64,000 bases of DNA, from positions 43,555 through 107,554 of the forward strand of contig JAEZSP010000023.1 in NCBI GenBank assembly GCA_023421735.1, in the 5' to 3' direction. Below, in pieces: positions 16,578 to 24,911 of this stretch. Source of the DNA: Bacillota bacterium (lineage in GTDB: Bacteria > Bacillota_A > Clostridia > Christensenellales > Aristaeellaceae). Positions within the stretch are counted from its first letter, which is position 1. Every line of letters starts with the position of its first letter. The notes below the pieces were generated by a model. That model saw nothing but the letters and a program-made list of their open reading frames with translations. It had not been told where the DNA came from and did not search any database. Made by a program: the position numbers and the translations under genes.

Positions 16578-17744
16578 TTAAAGAACCTGCAAATAGACGC
16601 ACTTCAGATATTTGGTCTCGCTGGCGGCGGGCAAAATGGGGTGGTCGTAGCCCTGCGTGCGGTACTCGATCATGCGCACGCGCTTTTTGGAATCGCGCAC
16701 GGCTTCGTTGATCATCTGTTGGAACATGTCCTGTGAAACGTGCTGTGAACAGGAGCAGGTGACGAGGTACCCGCCGGGACGGACGAGCTTGAGCGCGCGC
16801 AGGTTGATTTCCTTATAACCGCGAAGCGCCGCCGGAACGGCCGCCTTGGCCTTTGTAAACGCAGGCGGATCGAGAATGACCAGGTCAAACTGCGCCCCTT
16901 CGTCGGTCAACGCGCGCAGATGGTCAAAGCAGTTGTGCGTCTCGAACGCGACGTTCGAAAACCCGTTGCGGGCTGCGTTTTCGCGCGCGACGACGAGCGC
17001 ATCTTCTGAAATATCGACGCCCAGCACGCTCTTTGCGCCGTACTTGGCGGCGTGCAGCGAAAAGGAACCGTTGTGGCAGAAACAGTCCAGTACCCGCGCA
17101 TCCTTGCAGAAGGGCGCGATCCCCGCGCGGTTCTGCTTTTGATCGAGAAAGAAGCCCGTCTTTTGACCGTTTTTTGCATCGACCGAAAAAAGAATGCCAT
17201 TTTCGCGCATGTCGATTTCATTCGGCACCTCGCCCCACAGAAGCCCCGCGCGCTGCTCCATGCCCTCGAGCCGCCGAACGGGCACGTCGCTGCGTTCGTA
17301 GATCCCCTTGGGCGCGACGATTTCGACGAGCAATTCCACCAGCATGTCGCGGATGCGCTCGATGCCGAGGGACAATACCTGCATGACGAGATAATCCCCG
17401 AATTTGTCGACGATAAGTCCGGGCAGGAAATCCGATTCCGAGTAGATGAGCCGGCAGGACATGGTGTCGCACAGCGCCTTTCGGTAATTCCACGCGTCCT
17501 CGACGCGGGATTTGAAAAACGCGCGGTCGCACGGTTCGTCATGGGTCGTAAGCATGCGAATCGATATTTGAGACGTAGGGTTGTAAAATGCGCGGCCGAT
17601 CAGGGCGCCGCGAAAATTTTGAACCTCGACAATGTCGCCGTTTTGATACTCGCCCGCGACCGTTTCGATCTCGGACGCATAGATCCACGGATGCCCGCCG
17701 CGCACGCGCGTCTCGCGGGTCTTACGAAGTGTAACGGATGCCAT
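16578..17744 (-). CDS. rlmI: 23S rRNA m5C methyltransferase RlmI-like
   Basis: A 388-residue class I SAM-dependent RNA methyltransferase of the RlmI/YccW family, which forms m5C1962 in 23S rRNA. An N-terminal PUA domain (1-75, with RVRGGHPWIYASEI) precedes an RNase H-like linker domain and the Rossmann domain with VLDCFCHNGSFSLHAA (motif I), VDISEDAL (motif II) and LDPPAF (motif IV). The SCSQHVS segment carries the cysteine expected in m5C enzymes. ATG at 17744 follows GGAGGG at 5 bases. It is divergent from rluF, another 23S rRNA modifier. Confidence 0.92.
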   Translation of the reverse strand: MASVTLRKTRETRVRGGHPWIYASEIETVAGEYQNGDIVEVQNFRGALIGRAFYNPTSQISIRMLTTHDEPCDRAFFKSRVEDAWNYRKALCDTMSCRLIYSESDFLPGLIVDKFGDYLVMQVLSLGIERIRDMLVELLVEIVAPKGIYERSDVPVRRLEGMEQRAGLLWGEVPNEIDMRENGILFSVDAKNGQKTGFFLDQKQNRAGIAPFCKDARVLDCFCHNGSFSLHAAKYGAKSVLGVDISEDALVVARENAARNGFSNVAFETHNCFDHLRALTDEGAQFDLVILDPPAFTKAKAAVPAALRGYKEINLRALKLVRPGGYLVTCSCSQHVSQDMFQQMINEAVRDSKKRVRMIEYRTQGYDHPILPAASETKYLKCVYLQVL

Positions 17745-17796
17745 ATGTGCCCTCCGATTGATTTGATGCACACCATGATACCACTTTTCACGCCGC

Positions 17797-17825
17797 TTGT
17801 CGATTGGGCGATTGGGTGATATAAT
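17797..17825 (+). promoter_or_regulatory. Promoter of rluF
   Basis: TTGTCG (17797-17802), 17 bases, TATAAT (17820-17825), located 16 bases before the TTG start, leaving a very short leader. Confidence 0.6.
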
Positions 17826-17841
17826 TTTATGGGGTGATTCT

Positions 17842-18579
17842 TTGGACGACAGGCGATTGAACAAATATATCGCGGACAGCGGGTACTGCTCCCGGCGCGA
17901 GGCGGACAGGCTCATCGAAGAAGGCCGCGTGACGATCAACGGGCAAGTCGCCGCGCTCGGCACACGGGTCGACGCGGCTGCGCGCGTTGCGGTCGACGGG
18001 CATGCGCTCGACGGCGCGGGGGAAAAGGTGTATCTCGCGCTGAACAAGCCGCGCGGCATCGTGTGTACCGCCGACCCGCGCGAGCCGATGAACATCGTGG
18101 ATTATCTCAACTACCCGGTGCGCGTATACCCCGTCGGCCGGCTCGACAAGGACAGCGAAGGGCTGATTCTGCTCACGAGCGACGGGGACATCGTCAATCG
18201 GCTTCTGCGCGCGGCGGGCGGACACGAAAAGGAATATGAGGTTACGGTCGATCGGCCCGTGACGCGCGCGTTTCTGGATAAGATGCACGCGGGGGTGGAA
18301 ATCCTGGATCGCGTGACCCTCCCCTGCCAGATTCGGCGCACGGGGCCAGATTCGTTTAACATGATATTGATTCAGGGCTTGAATCGCCAGATCCGGCGGA
18401 TGTGCGAGGCGCTGGGTTATCGCGTGACGCACCTGCGCAGAATCCGGATTATGAACATCCGGATCGGCACGATGAAGCCCGGCGAATGGCGTCACGTGAC
18501 GCAGAAGGAGCTTACCGACCTGATGAATCGCCTCGCGCACAGTACCAACGAACCCGGCCTGTACGACGAGGACGAATAA
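17842..18579 (+). CDS. rluF: 23S rRNA pseudouridine synthase RluF-like
   Basis: A 245-residue RsuA/RluB/E/F-family enzyme that isomerises uridine in rRNA. An S4 RNA-binding domain (1-60; RLNKYIADSGYCSRREADRLI) precedes the catalytic domain with GRLDKDSEGLILLTSDG, where the Asp of GRLD is the nucleophile. The C-terminal part (GLNRQIRRMCEALGYRVTHL, RIMNI, GEWRHVT) matches the RluF subgroup acting on U2604. TTG at 17842 is preferred because GGGGTG lies 5 bases upstream; no ATG in this frame has a ribosome site. Confidence 0.88.
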   Translation: MDDRRLNKYIADSGYCSRREADRLIEEGRVTINGQVAALGTRVDAAARVAVDGHALDGAGEKVYLALNKPRGIVCTADPREPMNIVDYLNYPVRVYPVGRLDKDSEGLILLTSDGDIVNRLLRAAGGHEKEYEVTVDRPVTRAFLDKMHAGVEILDRVTLPCQIRRTGPDSFNMILIQGLNRQIRRMCEALGYRVTHLRRIRIMNIRIGTMKPGEWRHVTQKELTDLMNRLAHSTNEPGLYDEDE

Positions 18580-18620
18580 AAAACCGGAGGGGCGCACCTC
18601 ATTTGATTGCATCGCAAAAT

Positions 18621-18653
18621 CGGCGGCGCGGGGTTTGCTCCCCCGCGCCGCCG
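18621..18653. terminator. Strong hairpin between convergent rluF and ABC gene
   Basis: A near-perfect CGGCGGCGCGGGG/CCCCCGCGCCGCCG stem. T-rich sequence follows on both strands (CGTTTTGATT on plus, ATTTTGCG on minus), so it can act in both directions. Confidence 0.75.
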
Positions 18654-18699
18654 ACTCGTTTTGATTGTCAAAATGAAATTTCAGCCATTCCCGCCCACA

Positions 18700-19812
18700 T
18701 CAGATCCTGCACAGGACCGACTCCTCTGTCTTCTCATCGAAGAAGTGAAGGCGATTCGAGTCGATGGCGAGCGTCATCTGGTCGCCGGGACTGGCGATGC
18801 AGCGGGGGTCGACGCGGGCGATGACGTCGGAATCGACGCCGGGAAGCCTCGTATGAAGGTACGTTTCGGAACCCATGAGTTCGACGTGGCGCACGACCGC
18901 TTCGACGGCGCTTTCCGGCGAAACGGAGATAAACGCCTGCTCGTAGTGCAGGTTTTCGGGTCGAACGCCCATGAGCACGCGGCACCCGATGTACTTCGCA
19001 TCCACGAGCTTCGAGAGTTTCCCGGCGGGAACGAGGATGCGATTTTCCCCGAATTCAGCGTAGACCTCCTCGCCTGCGCGCGACAGCGTCGCGGGTATGA
19101 TGTTGATGAGCGCATTGCCAAAATATTCCGCAACAAATCGATCGGCGGGATAATCATAGATATTCTGCGGGGTATCCGACTGGCGTATCTTTCCCTCTTC
19201 GAGTACGACGACGCGCGTCGCCAGCGAAAGCGCCACGTTCCCGGCATGCGTCGACATGACAAACGCCGTCTTTGTGCGCGCGTGGAATTCCTTGACCGCC
19301 AATCGCATGCGCGCAGCTATGCGTGAGCCCATGCCGTCGAACGGGTCGATGAATAAGACGACCTTCGCGCCCGTCGCGCGTGCCCGCACCATCCCGGCGA
19401 GCAGCTTCCCGTCGGGTTCCAGGTGGTTATAGCGCAAATCGAGCACGCGCCGCGCATCCAATTCGGCAGCAGCGTCTTCGATGCGCGTCTCAATCTCCGC
19501 GGCGCGCATGCGCGCGCGCCTGAGAAGCCGCGTGATCTCGCCGCGGGGCGTGCCAAAGAGCGGCACGTCGTTGATGAGACTTGCGGCGGGCAGTCCGCGC
19601 CGAAAGCGCGCAACAAGCGCGGCGTTGACATACACGTCGCCCGTGTATTGACCGCCGTAGCCCTCCGCCATGCGGATCAACTCCGCCTTGCCGCACCCCG
19701 CCCGGCCCACGAGCGCCACAAACTCCCCGTCATCGATTTCGAGCGAGAAGTTGTGAAGCGCAGCGCCGCCATCGAGCTGCTTTGTGATGTTTCGATACAC
19801 CAGCCCCGCCAT
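18700..19812 (-). CDS. Degenerate MalK/UgpC-type ABC ATPase (probable pseudo-enzyme)
   Basis: A 370-residue protein with the full layout of sugar-importer ATPases: nucleotide-binding domain (1-235) and two TOBE/OB domains (240-370; YPADRFVAEYFGN, GVRPENL). Every ATP-binding motif is altered. Walker A is GRAGCGKAE (36-44) with Ala43 where Ser/Thr binds Mg2+. The Q-loop Gln is replaced (SLINDVP). The LSGGQ signature reads LEPDGK (131-136). Walker B is VVLFIDP with Pro157 in place of the catalytic Glu. Only the switch His (STHAGN, His189) remains. ATG at 19812 follows GGGAGGAT. It lies 50 bases after araD with no permease or binding protein nearby. It may regulate rather than transport. Confidence 0.75.
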   Translation of the reverse strand: MAGLVYRNITKQLDGGAALHNFSLEIDDGEFVALVGRAGCGKAELIRMAEGYGGQYTGDVYVNAALVARFRRGLPAASLINDVPLFGTPRGEITRLLRRARMRAAEIETRIEDAAAELDARRVLDLRYNHLEPDGKLLAGMVRARATGAKVVLFIDPFDGMGSRIAARMRLAVKEFHARTKTAFVMSTHAGNVALSLATRVVVLEEGKIRQSDTPQNIYDYPADRFVAEYFGNALINIIPATLSRAGEEVYAEFGENRILVPAGKLSKLVDAKYIGCRVLMGVRPENLHYEQAFISVSPESAVEAVVRHVELMGSETYLHTRLPGVDSDVIARVDPRCIASPGDQMTLAIDSNRLHFFDEKTEESVLCRI

Positions 19813-19862
19813 TTATATCCTCCCGGCACCGCCAATTGGGATGCCGTTCAACATCCAGGATG

Positions 19863-20555
19863 TCATTGTCCATAATATGCGTTCGGTCCATGTTTTCTGA
19901 GAAAGTGCTTCTCGGACACGTGCGTGGGCAAATCCCCGATTCCCGGCGCGATCGACTCCGTCCACATGGCCATCTTTGCGACCTCTTCCAAAACGACCGC
20001 GTTGTGTACGGACTGGGCGCCGTCCTTTCCCCATGTAAACGGCCCGTGCCCCGCACAGACGACGCCGGGCGCGTGCATGGGGTCCTTCCCCTCGAACGCC
20101 TCGAGAATGGCGTGTCCGGTATTCTCCTCATAAGCCGCCTCGACCTCCGGCTGCGTGAGCATGCGCGTCACGGGAACTGAGCCGTGGAAATAATCCGCGT
20201 GCGTCGTTCCGTAGCAGGGGATCGCGCGCCGCGCCTGCGCCCAGGCGGTCGCCGCGGGCGAATGCGTGTGGGTCACGCCCCCGATCTGCGAAAATGCCCG
20301 GTAGAGCACCAGATGCGTCGGCGTGTCGGAGGACGGTTTGTAGCGCGATTCAACGGGCTTGCCGACCTCGAGGTCGATCAGCACCATCATCTCGGGCGTG
20401 AGCGCGTCATAGGGAACCCCGCTGGGCTTGATGGCAAAGAGGCCGCGCGCCCGGTCGAGTTGGGAAACGTTCCCCCAAGTATATATGATGAGACCACGCC
20501 GGTCAAGTTCCATGTTCGCCTCATAGGCGAGGCGCTTGAGTTCCAAAATCTCCAT
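19863..20555 (-). CDS. araD: L-ribulose-5-phosphate 4-epimerase
   Basis: A 230-residue class II aldolase-fold enzyme that interconverts L-ribulose-5-phosphate and D-xylulose-5-phosphate. Substrate and metal motifs are present: TWGNVSQ, KPSGVPYD, SSDTPTHLVLY, the zinc-binding THTH (HTHSPAAT) and AGHGPF, the third His. Length equals E. coli AraD. It could also work in ascorbate (UlaF-like) metabolism; the short distance to a 5'-nucleotidase gene and the lack of araA or araB leave the pathway open. ATG at 20555 follows GAGGAGG. A xylulokinase gene at 41346-42869 would supply the same product. Confidence 0.9.
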   Translation of the reverse strand: MEILELKRLAYEANMELDRRGLIIYTWGNVSQLDRARGLFAIKPSGVPYDALTPEMMVLIDLEVGKPVESRYKPSSDTPTHLVLYRAFSQIGGVTHTHSPAATAWAQARRAIPCYGTTHADYFHGSVPVTRMLTQPEVEAAYEENTGHAILEAFEGKDPMHAPGVVCAGHGPFTWGKDGAQSVHNAVVLEEVAKMAMWTESIAPGIGDLPTHVSEKHFLRKHGPNAYYGQ

Positions 20556-20564
20556 GTGCCCTCC

Positions 20565-21143
20565 TCAGTTGAGCGCGTCCAGCGGAAGCGCGAAACTCGC
20601 CGCAAAATCGCGCATGAAGTCGTTGGCCTCGGGCATATTCATGTCCGCAATGGATATTCTGATGTTTTCCTGCGCATATCTGAACTCATGGTTCCCTGAC
20701 GCATCCTCCTCGAGACACTTGACATATGCGGAGATGCGGTCGGCCGCCTTCACGATGCGCCATACGCGCGTATTTTCGTCCGGGAACAGAAGTGGCTCGT
20801 ATTCCGGTCTAAGATCAGCGGGCAGATATTCCATGAGTTTTTTAGAGGCAATGCGCTCGATGTCCTTGTAGGCGTCGCGGATGCCGGGGTTGAAATATTT
20901 GATGGGCGTCGCGAGATCGCCGGTGATGACCTCGGCCGCCTCGTGGTACGTCGCAAGCAAAAGCACCTTTTCGACATCGACGTTGCCCTCGTAGCGCCTG
21001 TTGGCAATGACCGCGAGTGCGTGGGCAATCATGACGACCTGCATGGAGTGCTCCTGTACGTTCTCCTCGCGCGTATTGCGCCTCAACCCCCAGCGCTTGA
21101 TGTGCTTCATGCGCGCCATATAGGCGTAAAAGTGATGCTGCAT
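20565..21143 (-). CDS. HD-domain 5'-deoxynucleotidase, YfbR-like
   Basis: A 192-residue HD-superfamily phosphohydrolase resembling E. coli YfbR, which dephosphorylates dNMPs. The metal-binding pattern is visible: RWGLRRNTREENVQEHS (first His, EHS motif), ATYHEAAEVITGD (HE in place of HD) and KAADRISAY (final Asp). The YHEAAEVI[TG]GD segment is typical of YfbR. ATG at 21143 follows GGAGGTAG. It is the first gene of a yfbR-araD-ABC unit, with araD starting 9 bases after its stop. Confidence 0.87.
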   Translation of the reverse strand: MQHHFYAYMARMKHIKRWGLRRNTREENVQEHSMQVVMIAHALAVIANRRYEGNVDVEKVLLLATYHEAAEVITGDLATPIKYFNPGIRDAYKDIERIASKKLMEYLPADLRPEYEPLLFPDENTRVWRIVKAADRISAYVKCLEEDASGNHEFRYAQENIRISIADMNMPEANDFMRDFAASFALPLDALN

Positions 21144-21175
21144 GGCTACCTCCGTCATCATTTGGAACAGGTTAA

Positions 21176-21204
21176 ATTATACCACTTTGTCCGCGTTTCC
21201 GCAA
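21176..21204 (-). promoter_or_regulatory. Promoter of the yfbR-araD unit
   Basis: On minus TTGCGG (21204-21199), 17 bases, TATAAT (21181-21176), about 33 bases ahead of the yfbR start. Confidence 0.65.
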
Positions 21205-21333
21205 CAGGCGGAGGTTGGGCGGAGGAAGGGCAAAAATGAAAAAAACCGTGCTTATTCAAAAAAGGGGTTTCGTTCCCGGTCAGTTTTGTATTATAATGAA
21301 ATTAGGACGCAAAAAAAGACGGGAGGAACAGAG

Positions 21334-22209
21334 ATGAGCAGGCTGCTGAGTTACTTTTCGCAGGCCGGAAGCCTGTTTACCTCCCTTTTTGTTCAACCCA
21401 ACTGGCGCGACTGGCTCGATATCGTACTCGTGGCGGTGCTCATCTATCAGCTGATCAAACTTTTGATGCGCACGCGCGCCAATTCGGTCTTTAAGGGGAT
21501 CGCCATCATTTTGGTCATGGCATGGATCTCCGATCGGCTCCAGCTGCACACCATCAGTTGGGCACTCCAGCTGATCATCAACACGGGGATCATTGTCCTT
21601 GTGATCCTGTTCCAGCCGGAATTGCGCCGCGGACTCGACCAGATTGGCAGAAGCCGCATCACCAAGCAGGTATTCAATACCCAAAGGCGCCAGCAGGCGC
21701 AGCATTCGGATCTCGTCGTTTCGGAAATGGTCAAGGCGCTGACCAATATGTCCCGAAAGCGCATCGGCGCGCTGATCGTCATCGAGCGCCAGACTTCGCT
21801 TTCAGACGTTGCGGAGTCGGGCACGCGCATCGACGCGGAAATTTCCGACCCCCTGATCGAAAACATATTCGAGCCGAACACCCCGCTGCATGACGGCGCT
21901 GTCATCGTGCGCAACGAGCGCATCCTCGCAGCTGCCTGCATCCTCCAGCTTTCGGACGACCATTCTATCAGCCGCGAACTTGGCACGCGCCACCGGGCGG
22001 CCATCGGCATGACCGAAGCGACGGACGCCGTGACCCTCATCGTTTCCGAGGAGACGGGCATCATCTCCATGGCGCGCGAGGGAAGGCTCACAAGATACCT
22101 TGATACGAAGTCTCTCACGATCCTTTTAACCGAGCTCTTCGCGCCGGACTCGCTCGCCCCATCATGGCTGAGTCTGTTGAGGCGGAAGGAGGAGCAGCAT
22201 GAAGGCTAG
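21334..22209 (+). CDS. cdaA: Diadenylate cyclase CdaA
   Basis: A 291-residue membrane enzyme that makes cyclic di-AMP from two ATP. Three N-terminal transmembrane helices (about 26-45, 52-68, 75-95) precede the DAC domain. The catalytic motifs DGA (residues 187-189, LHDGAVIV) and RHR (219-221, GTRHRAAIG) are intact. ATG at 21334 follows GGGAGGA. A TATAAT box at 21292-21297 is a likely -10. The gene overlaps cdaR by 11 bases. A likely c-di-AMP hydrolase, PgpH, is encoded at 33253-35400, so both ends of the second-messenger cycle are in this window. Confidence 0.95.
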   Translation: MSRLLSYFSQAGSLFTSLFVQPNWRDWLDIVLVAVLIYQLIKLLMRTRANSVFKGIAIILVMAWISDRLQLHTISWALQLIINTGIIVLVILFQPELRRGLDQIGRSRITKQVFNTQRRQQAQHSDLVVSEMVKALTNMSRKRIGALIVIERQTSLSDVAESGTRIDAEISDPLIENIFEPNTPLHDGAVIVRNERILAAACILQLSDDHSISRELGTRHRAAIGMTEATDAVTLIVSEETGIISMAREGRLTRYLDTKSLTILLTELFAPDSLAPSWLSLLRRKEEQHEG

Positions 22210-23479
22210 GCTTACGCAATTCGGAAAACGCCTCTGGGCTGCGATGTCGCGGCACACGCTCTTAAAACTGCTTTCGTTCGTGTTTGCGATCATGCTCTGG
22301 AGCTATGTGATTTCCTCCAGTCCCTCCATCACGCGCACGAAAACCATCGGCGATTTGACCGGCTATGTGAGCGGGCAGGCCACGCTTGACATTTACAAAC
22401 TGGCGCTTCTGACCGATCCGACGGCTGCGCTTTCAAACATCTCAGTTCAGGTGCAGGTGCCCCAGGCCTCCTATTCGCAGGTCACTTCCGACAACGTACA
22501 GGTGACGCTCGACATCTCATCGGTACGAATCGCCGGCACACAGGAAGTGCCGCTCAAGGCGACGTCGTCCTACGGCAAGGTTGTGAGCATCTATCCGTCT
22601 TCCTTGACGCTCACATTCGAGACGCGCGACTCCCGCTCCGTTCCGGTGCAGGTGTTCCTCTCCGGCATGGCGGATACGGGCTACTGGTATAACACCGTGC
22701 GCTACAACCCGCAGCAGATCACCGTCACGGGAGCGACGAGCCTCGTGCAGTCGATCACCTCCGCACGGGTCATCTGCGATGTAACCGACCGCAAGACGTC
22801 GTTTTTGGACGCGCGCGCATTTACATTGATCGACGAAACGGGCGCGGAGATTACGCAGACCATGCTCAACCCGAGCGCTTCGTCCATCACCATCGGCGTG
22901 GACATCTATCCCACCAAGGAGCTGGAGGTCTCCACCGCGACCGATGACGTCCTCGTGGGGCAGGTAGCCGACGGGTATCAGATCGAGGCGATCTCCATTC
23001 AGCCTGAAACCGTAACGGTCGCGGCGGATCAGGAGGTTCTCGACGGCATCGACAAACTCGTCATATCGCCCATTGCGATTGATGCGCCGTCGCAAAGCTT
23101 TACAAAGCCCGCGACGATTTCGGGCCTGACGGATTTCAAATACATTTCCCCCGAGCAGGTGTACGTGACGGTTCAGATCGCCGAGGAAACGATGAGCGCA
23201 TGGATCGAGGACGTGTACATCAATTTCCCCGGCTATGACAAGGATCGGTATCTTTTGACCTGGCAAAGAAACACCATCTCCGTGCATGTGACCGGGCCAC
23301 GCAGCAAGGTGCAGGCGCTCATAGACAGCGGACTGACGGCGACCGCGGATCTGTCCGGCCTCGGTGCGGGCACAAACGTCGTGCCGATTGAGATCGACGG
23401 CAGCAGCGATCCGGACATCGTATTTGAGCCGGAGGTCAACGAGGTCGAGATCACGCTCACGGACAAGGCCGCGGAATAG
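22199..23479 (+). CDS. cdaR: CdaA regulator CdaR (YbbR-domain protein)
   Basis: A 426-residue protein with one N-terminal membrane anchor (LLKLLSFVFAIMLWSYV) and four YbbR repeats outside the membrane, each roughly 85 residues with a VPV-like start and a conserved T-V-x-G-P/A-x-S-x-V motif (for example ITVTGATSLVQSI and VHVTGPRSKVQAL). It binds and modulates CdaA. The ATG at 22199 overlaps cdaA and is preceded by GGAAGGAGG. The usual third member glmM is absent; an unknown membrane protein follows instead. Confidence 0.92.
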   Translation: MKARLTQFGKRLWAAMSRHTLLKLLSFVFAIMLWSYVISSSPSITRTKTIGDLTGYVSGQATLDIYKLALLTDPTAALSNISVQVQVPQASYSQVTSDNVQVTLDISSVRIAGTQEVPLKATSSYGKVVSIYPSSLTLTFETRDSRSVPVQVFLSGMADTGYWYNTVRYNPQQITVTGATSLVQSITSARVICDVTDRKTSFLDARAFTLIDETGAEITQTMLNPSASSITIGVDIYPTKELEVSTATDDVLVGQVADGYQIEAISIQPETVTVAADQEVLDGIDKLVISPIAIDAPSQSFTKPATISGLTDFKYISPEQVYVTVQIAEETMSAWIEDVYINFPGYDKDRYLLTWQRNTISVHVTGPRSKVQALIDSGLTATADLSGLGAGTNVVPIEIDGSSDPDIVFEPEVNEVEITLTDKAAE

Positions 23480-23500
23480 CGGAACAAAGGGAGGATCAAA

Positions 23501-24142
23501 ATGGGCTCTACTGCCGTAGTGAATATCATGATGAGCTGGCTCAAGGGGCTGGCAAGCTGGGTGCTGGATCTTTTCAGCCTTGCAGGAAACGGGGGCTTCT
23601 CTCCCATTGGCTGGCTCTCCGCACACTGGGTGAAGCTGCTTGTCATCTTCATGGTCATAGGCGTCGTGATGGACGTGCTCGTCTGGCTGATGCGTTGGCG
23701 GCCATACTGGGTCTGGTTCCAGAAAAAGCGCATCGTGATCAACGACGACAACTTCTTTGCGGGCGAGGAACTGGTGGATTCCGGGTTATATGACCCGGCC
23801 CTGTTTTCCGACCCTGAGATTGACCGGCGGCATAAGGCGCCGAGCACCATCGTTCCCCCCGCACAGAGGCGGCATGCGCTCATCGAGCGCATTGAGGACG
23901 ACGAACTCGCGCCCCGAAAACCCACACCGCGCAAAACGCCCACCCGCAGACCCGGCGCGACGCGGTTCTCCGCGCCGAAACGGAAACCTGAGCGCAAGAG
24001 CCAGGCGACGGTCGATCCGCTTTTCCAGGTCGATCCGACACGCGAAATCGATCCCGAAAACGGCGAAGACGCGGTTTTCAACGTGTCCGACCTGCCCGTT
24101 TCGCGGGACGAGCTGGCGCTTCGCAAGCGCAGGAGGCGTTAA
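23501..24142 (+). CDS. Hypothetical membrane protein with basic cytoplasmic tail
   Basis: I do not recognise this 213-residue protein. It has a short amphipathic start, one clear hydrophobic helix (about residues 44-66, VKLLVIFMVIGVVMDVLVWL), an aromatic stretch (RWRPYWVWFQKKR), and a long hydrophilic tail rich in Arg, Pro and Asp that ends in KRRRR. The tail looks disordered. It lies 21 bases after cdaR and abuts the next gene, so it is in the cdaA operon at the position where glmM is usual. A regulatory or scaffold role at the membrane is possible but unsupported. ATG at 23501 follows AGGGAGG. Confidence 0.65.
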   Translation: MGSTAVVNIMMSWLKGLASWVLDLFSLAGNGGFSPIGWLSAHWVKLLVIFMVIGVVMDVLVWLMRWRPYWVWFQKKRIVINDDNFFAGEELVDSGLYDPALFSDPEIDRRHKAPSTIVPPAQRRHALIERIEDDELAPRKPTPRKTPTRRPGATRFSAPKRKPERKSQATVDPLFQVDPTREIDPENGEDAVFNVSDLPVSRDELALRKRRRR

Positions 24143-24820
24143 ATGCACGACTGGCTGAGCGGCGGAAGCTTTGTCAAGGCGATCGTCGGGCATTATGGAA
24201 GCGGAAAGACTGAAATCGCGCTGAACGCGGCCGTTTATTTGCGCGGCCTCGGCAAGCGCGTGCGGCTTGTCGATCTTGATATCGTCAATCCGTTTTTTAG
24301 GAGCGCGGAGCAGTCTGACATGCTCCGCGCCCATGATATTGAGCCGATCTATCCGCAATTTGCAGGCACTGCCGTGGATATGCCCGTTCTGGGGCCGGAA
24401 ATTCTGCGCGCATTTGAAGACGACGGAGCCGTTTCGATTCTCGACGTGGGCGGCGACGATGCGGGCGCGGCGGCGCTCGGGCGGTACAAGCCGCAACTCG
24501 ATGCCACAAACGCCGCGCTTTATTACGTCATCAATCCCCTTCGTCCCCGTTCGAACGAGCTTGCGCAGATTACGAGCCTTCTCGCCCTCGTCGAGGCGCG
24601 CGCACGCCTGCGCGTAACGGGACTCATTGCCAATACGAACCTCGGCGGACGGACGGATCCGGACATCGTGCGCGCGGGCCGCGCGCTCGTTTCCCAGGTC
24701 TCCGCGCAAACGGGCATTCCCGTCGTGTGCGAATGCGGCCTCGCATCCGCCCTCGACGGCGGCCCCTGGGAGCAATTCCCCATTGTCAGGTATCTAATGC
24801 CCGAATGGATGGAATACTAA
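24143..24820 (+). CDS. P-loop ATPase of the MinD/ParA (SIMIBI) type
   Basis: A 225-residue soluble nucleotide-binding protein. A P-loop GHYGSGKTE lies at residues 16-24, followed by a switch I-like VDLDIVNPFFRS and a switch II-like DVGGDDAG, as in CobB/MinD/ParA-type ATPases. The deviant-Walker second lysine is not evident. The start codon follows the preceding stop directly (24140-24142), so it is coupled to the unknown membrane protein. Function is unknown; such proteins often handle metal or cofactor delivery or protein localisation. Confidence 0.7.
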   Translation: MHDWLSGGSFVKAIVGHYGSGKTEIALNAAVYLRGLGKRVRLVDLDIVNPFFRSAEQSDMLRAHDIEPIYPQFAGTAVDMPVLGPEILRAFEDDGAVSILDVGGDDAGAAALGRYKPQLDATNAALYYVINPLRPRSNELAQITSLLALVEARARLRVTGLIANTNLGGRTDPDIVRAGRALVSQVSAQTGIPVVCECGLASALDGGPWEQFPIVRYLMPEWMEY

Positions 24821-24911
24821 CGGTGTTTGGGCCGACATCCCGGACACGCGGAGGAAAACAAATACTGTCTTTGGGATTTGATTGGCGGTCCCGGTTTAAC
24901 GGAGATATGTC

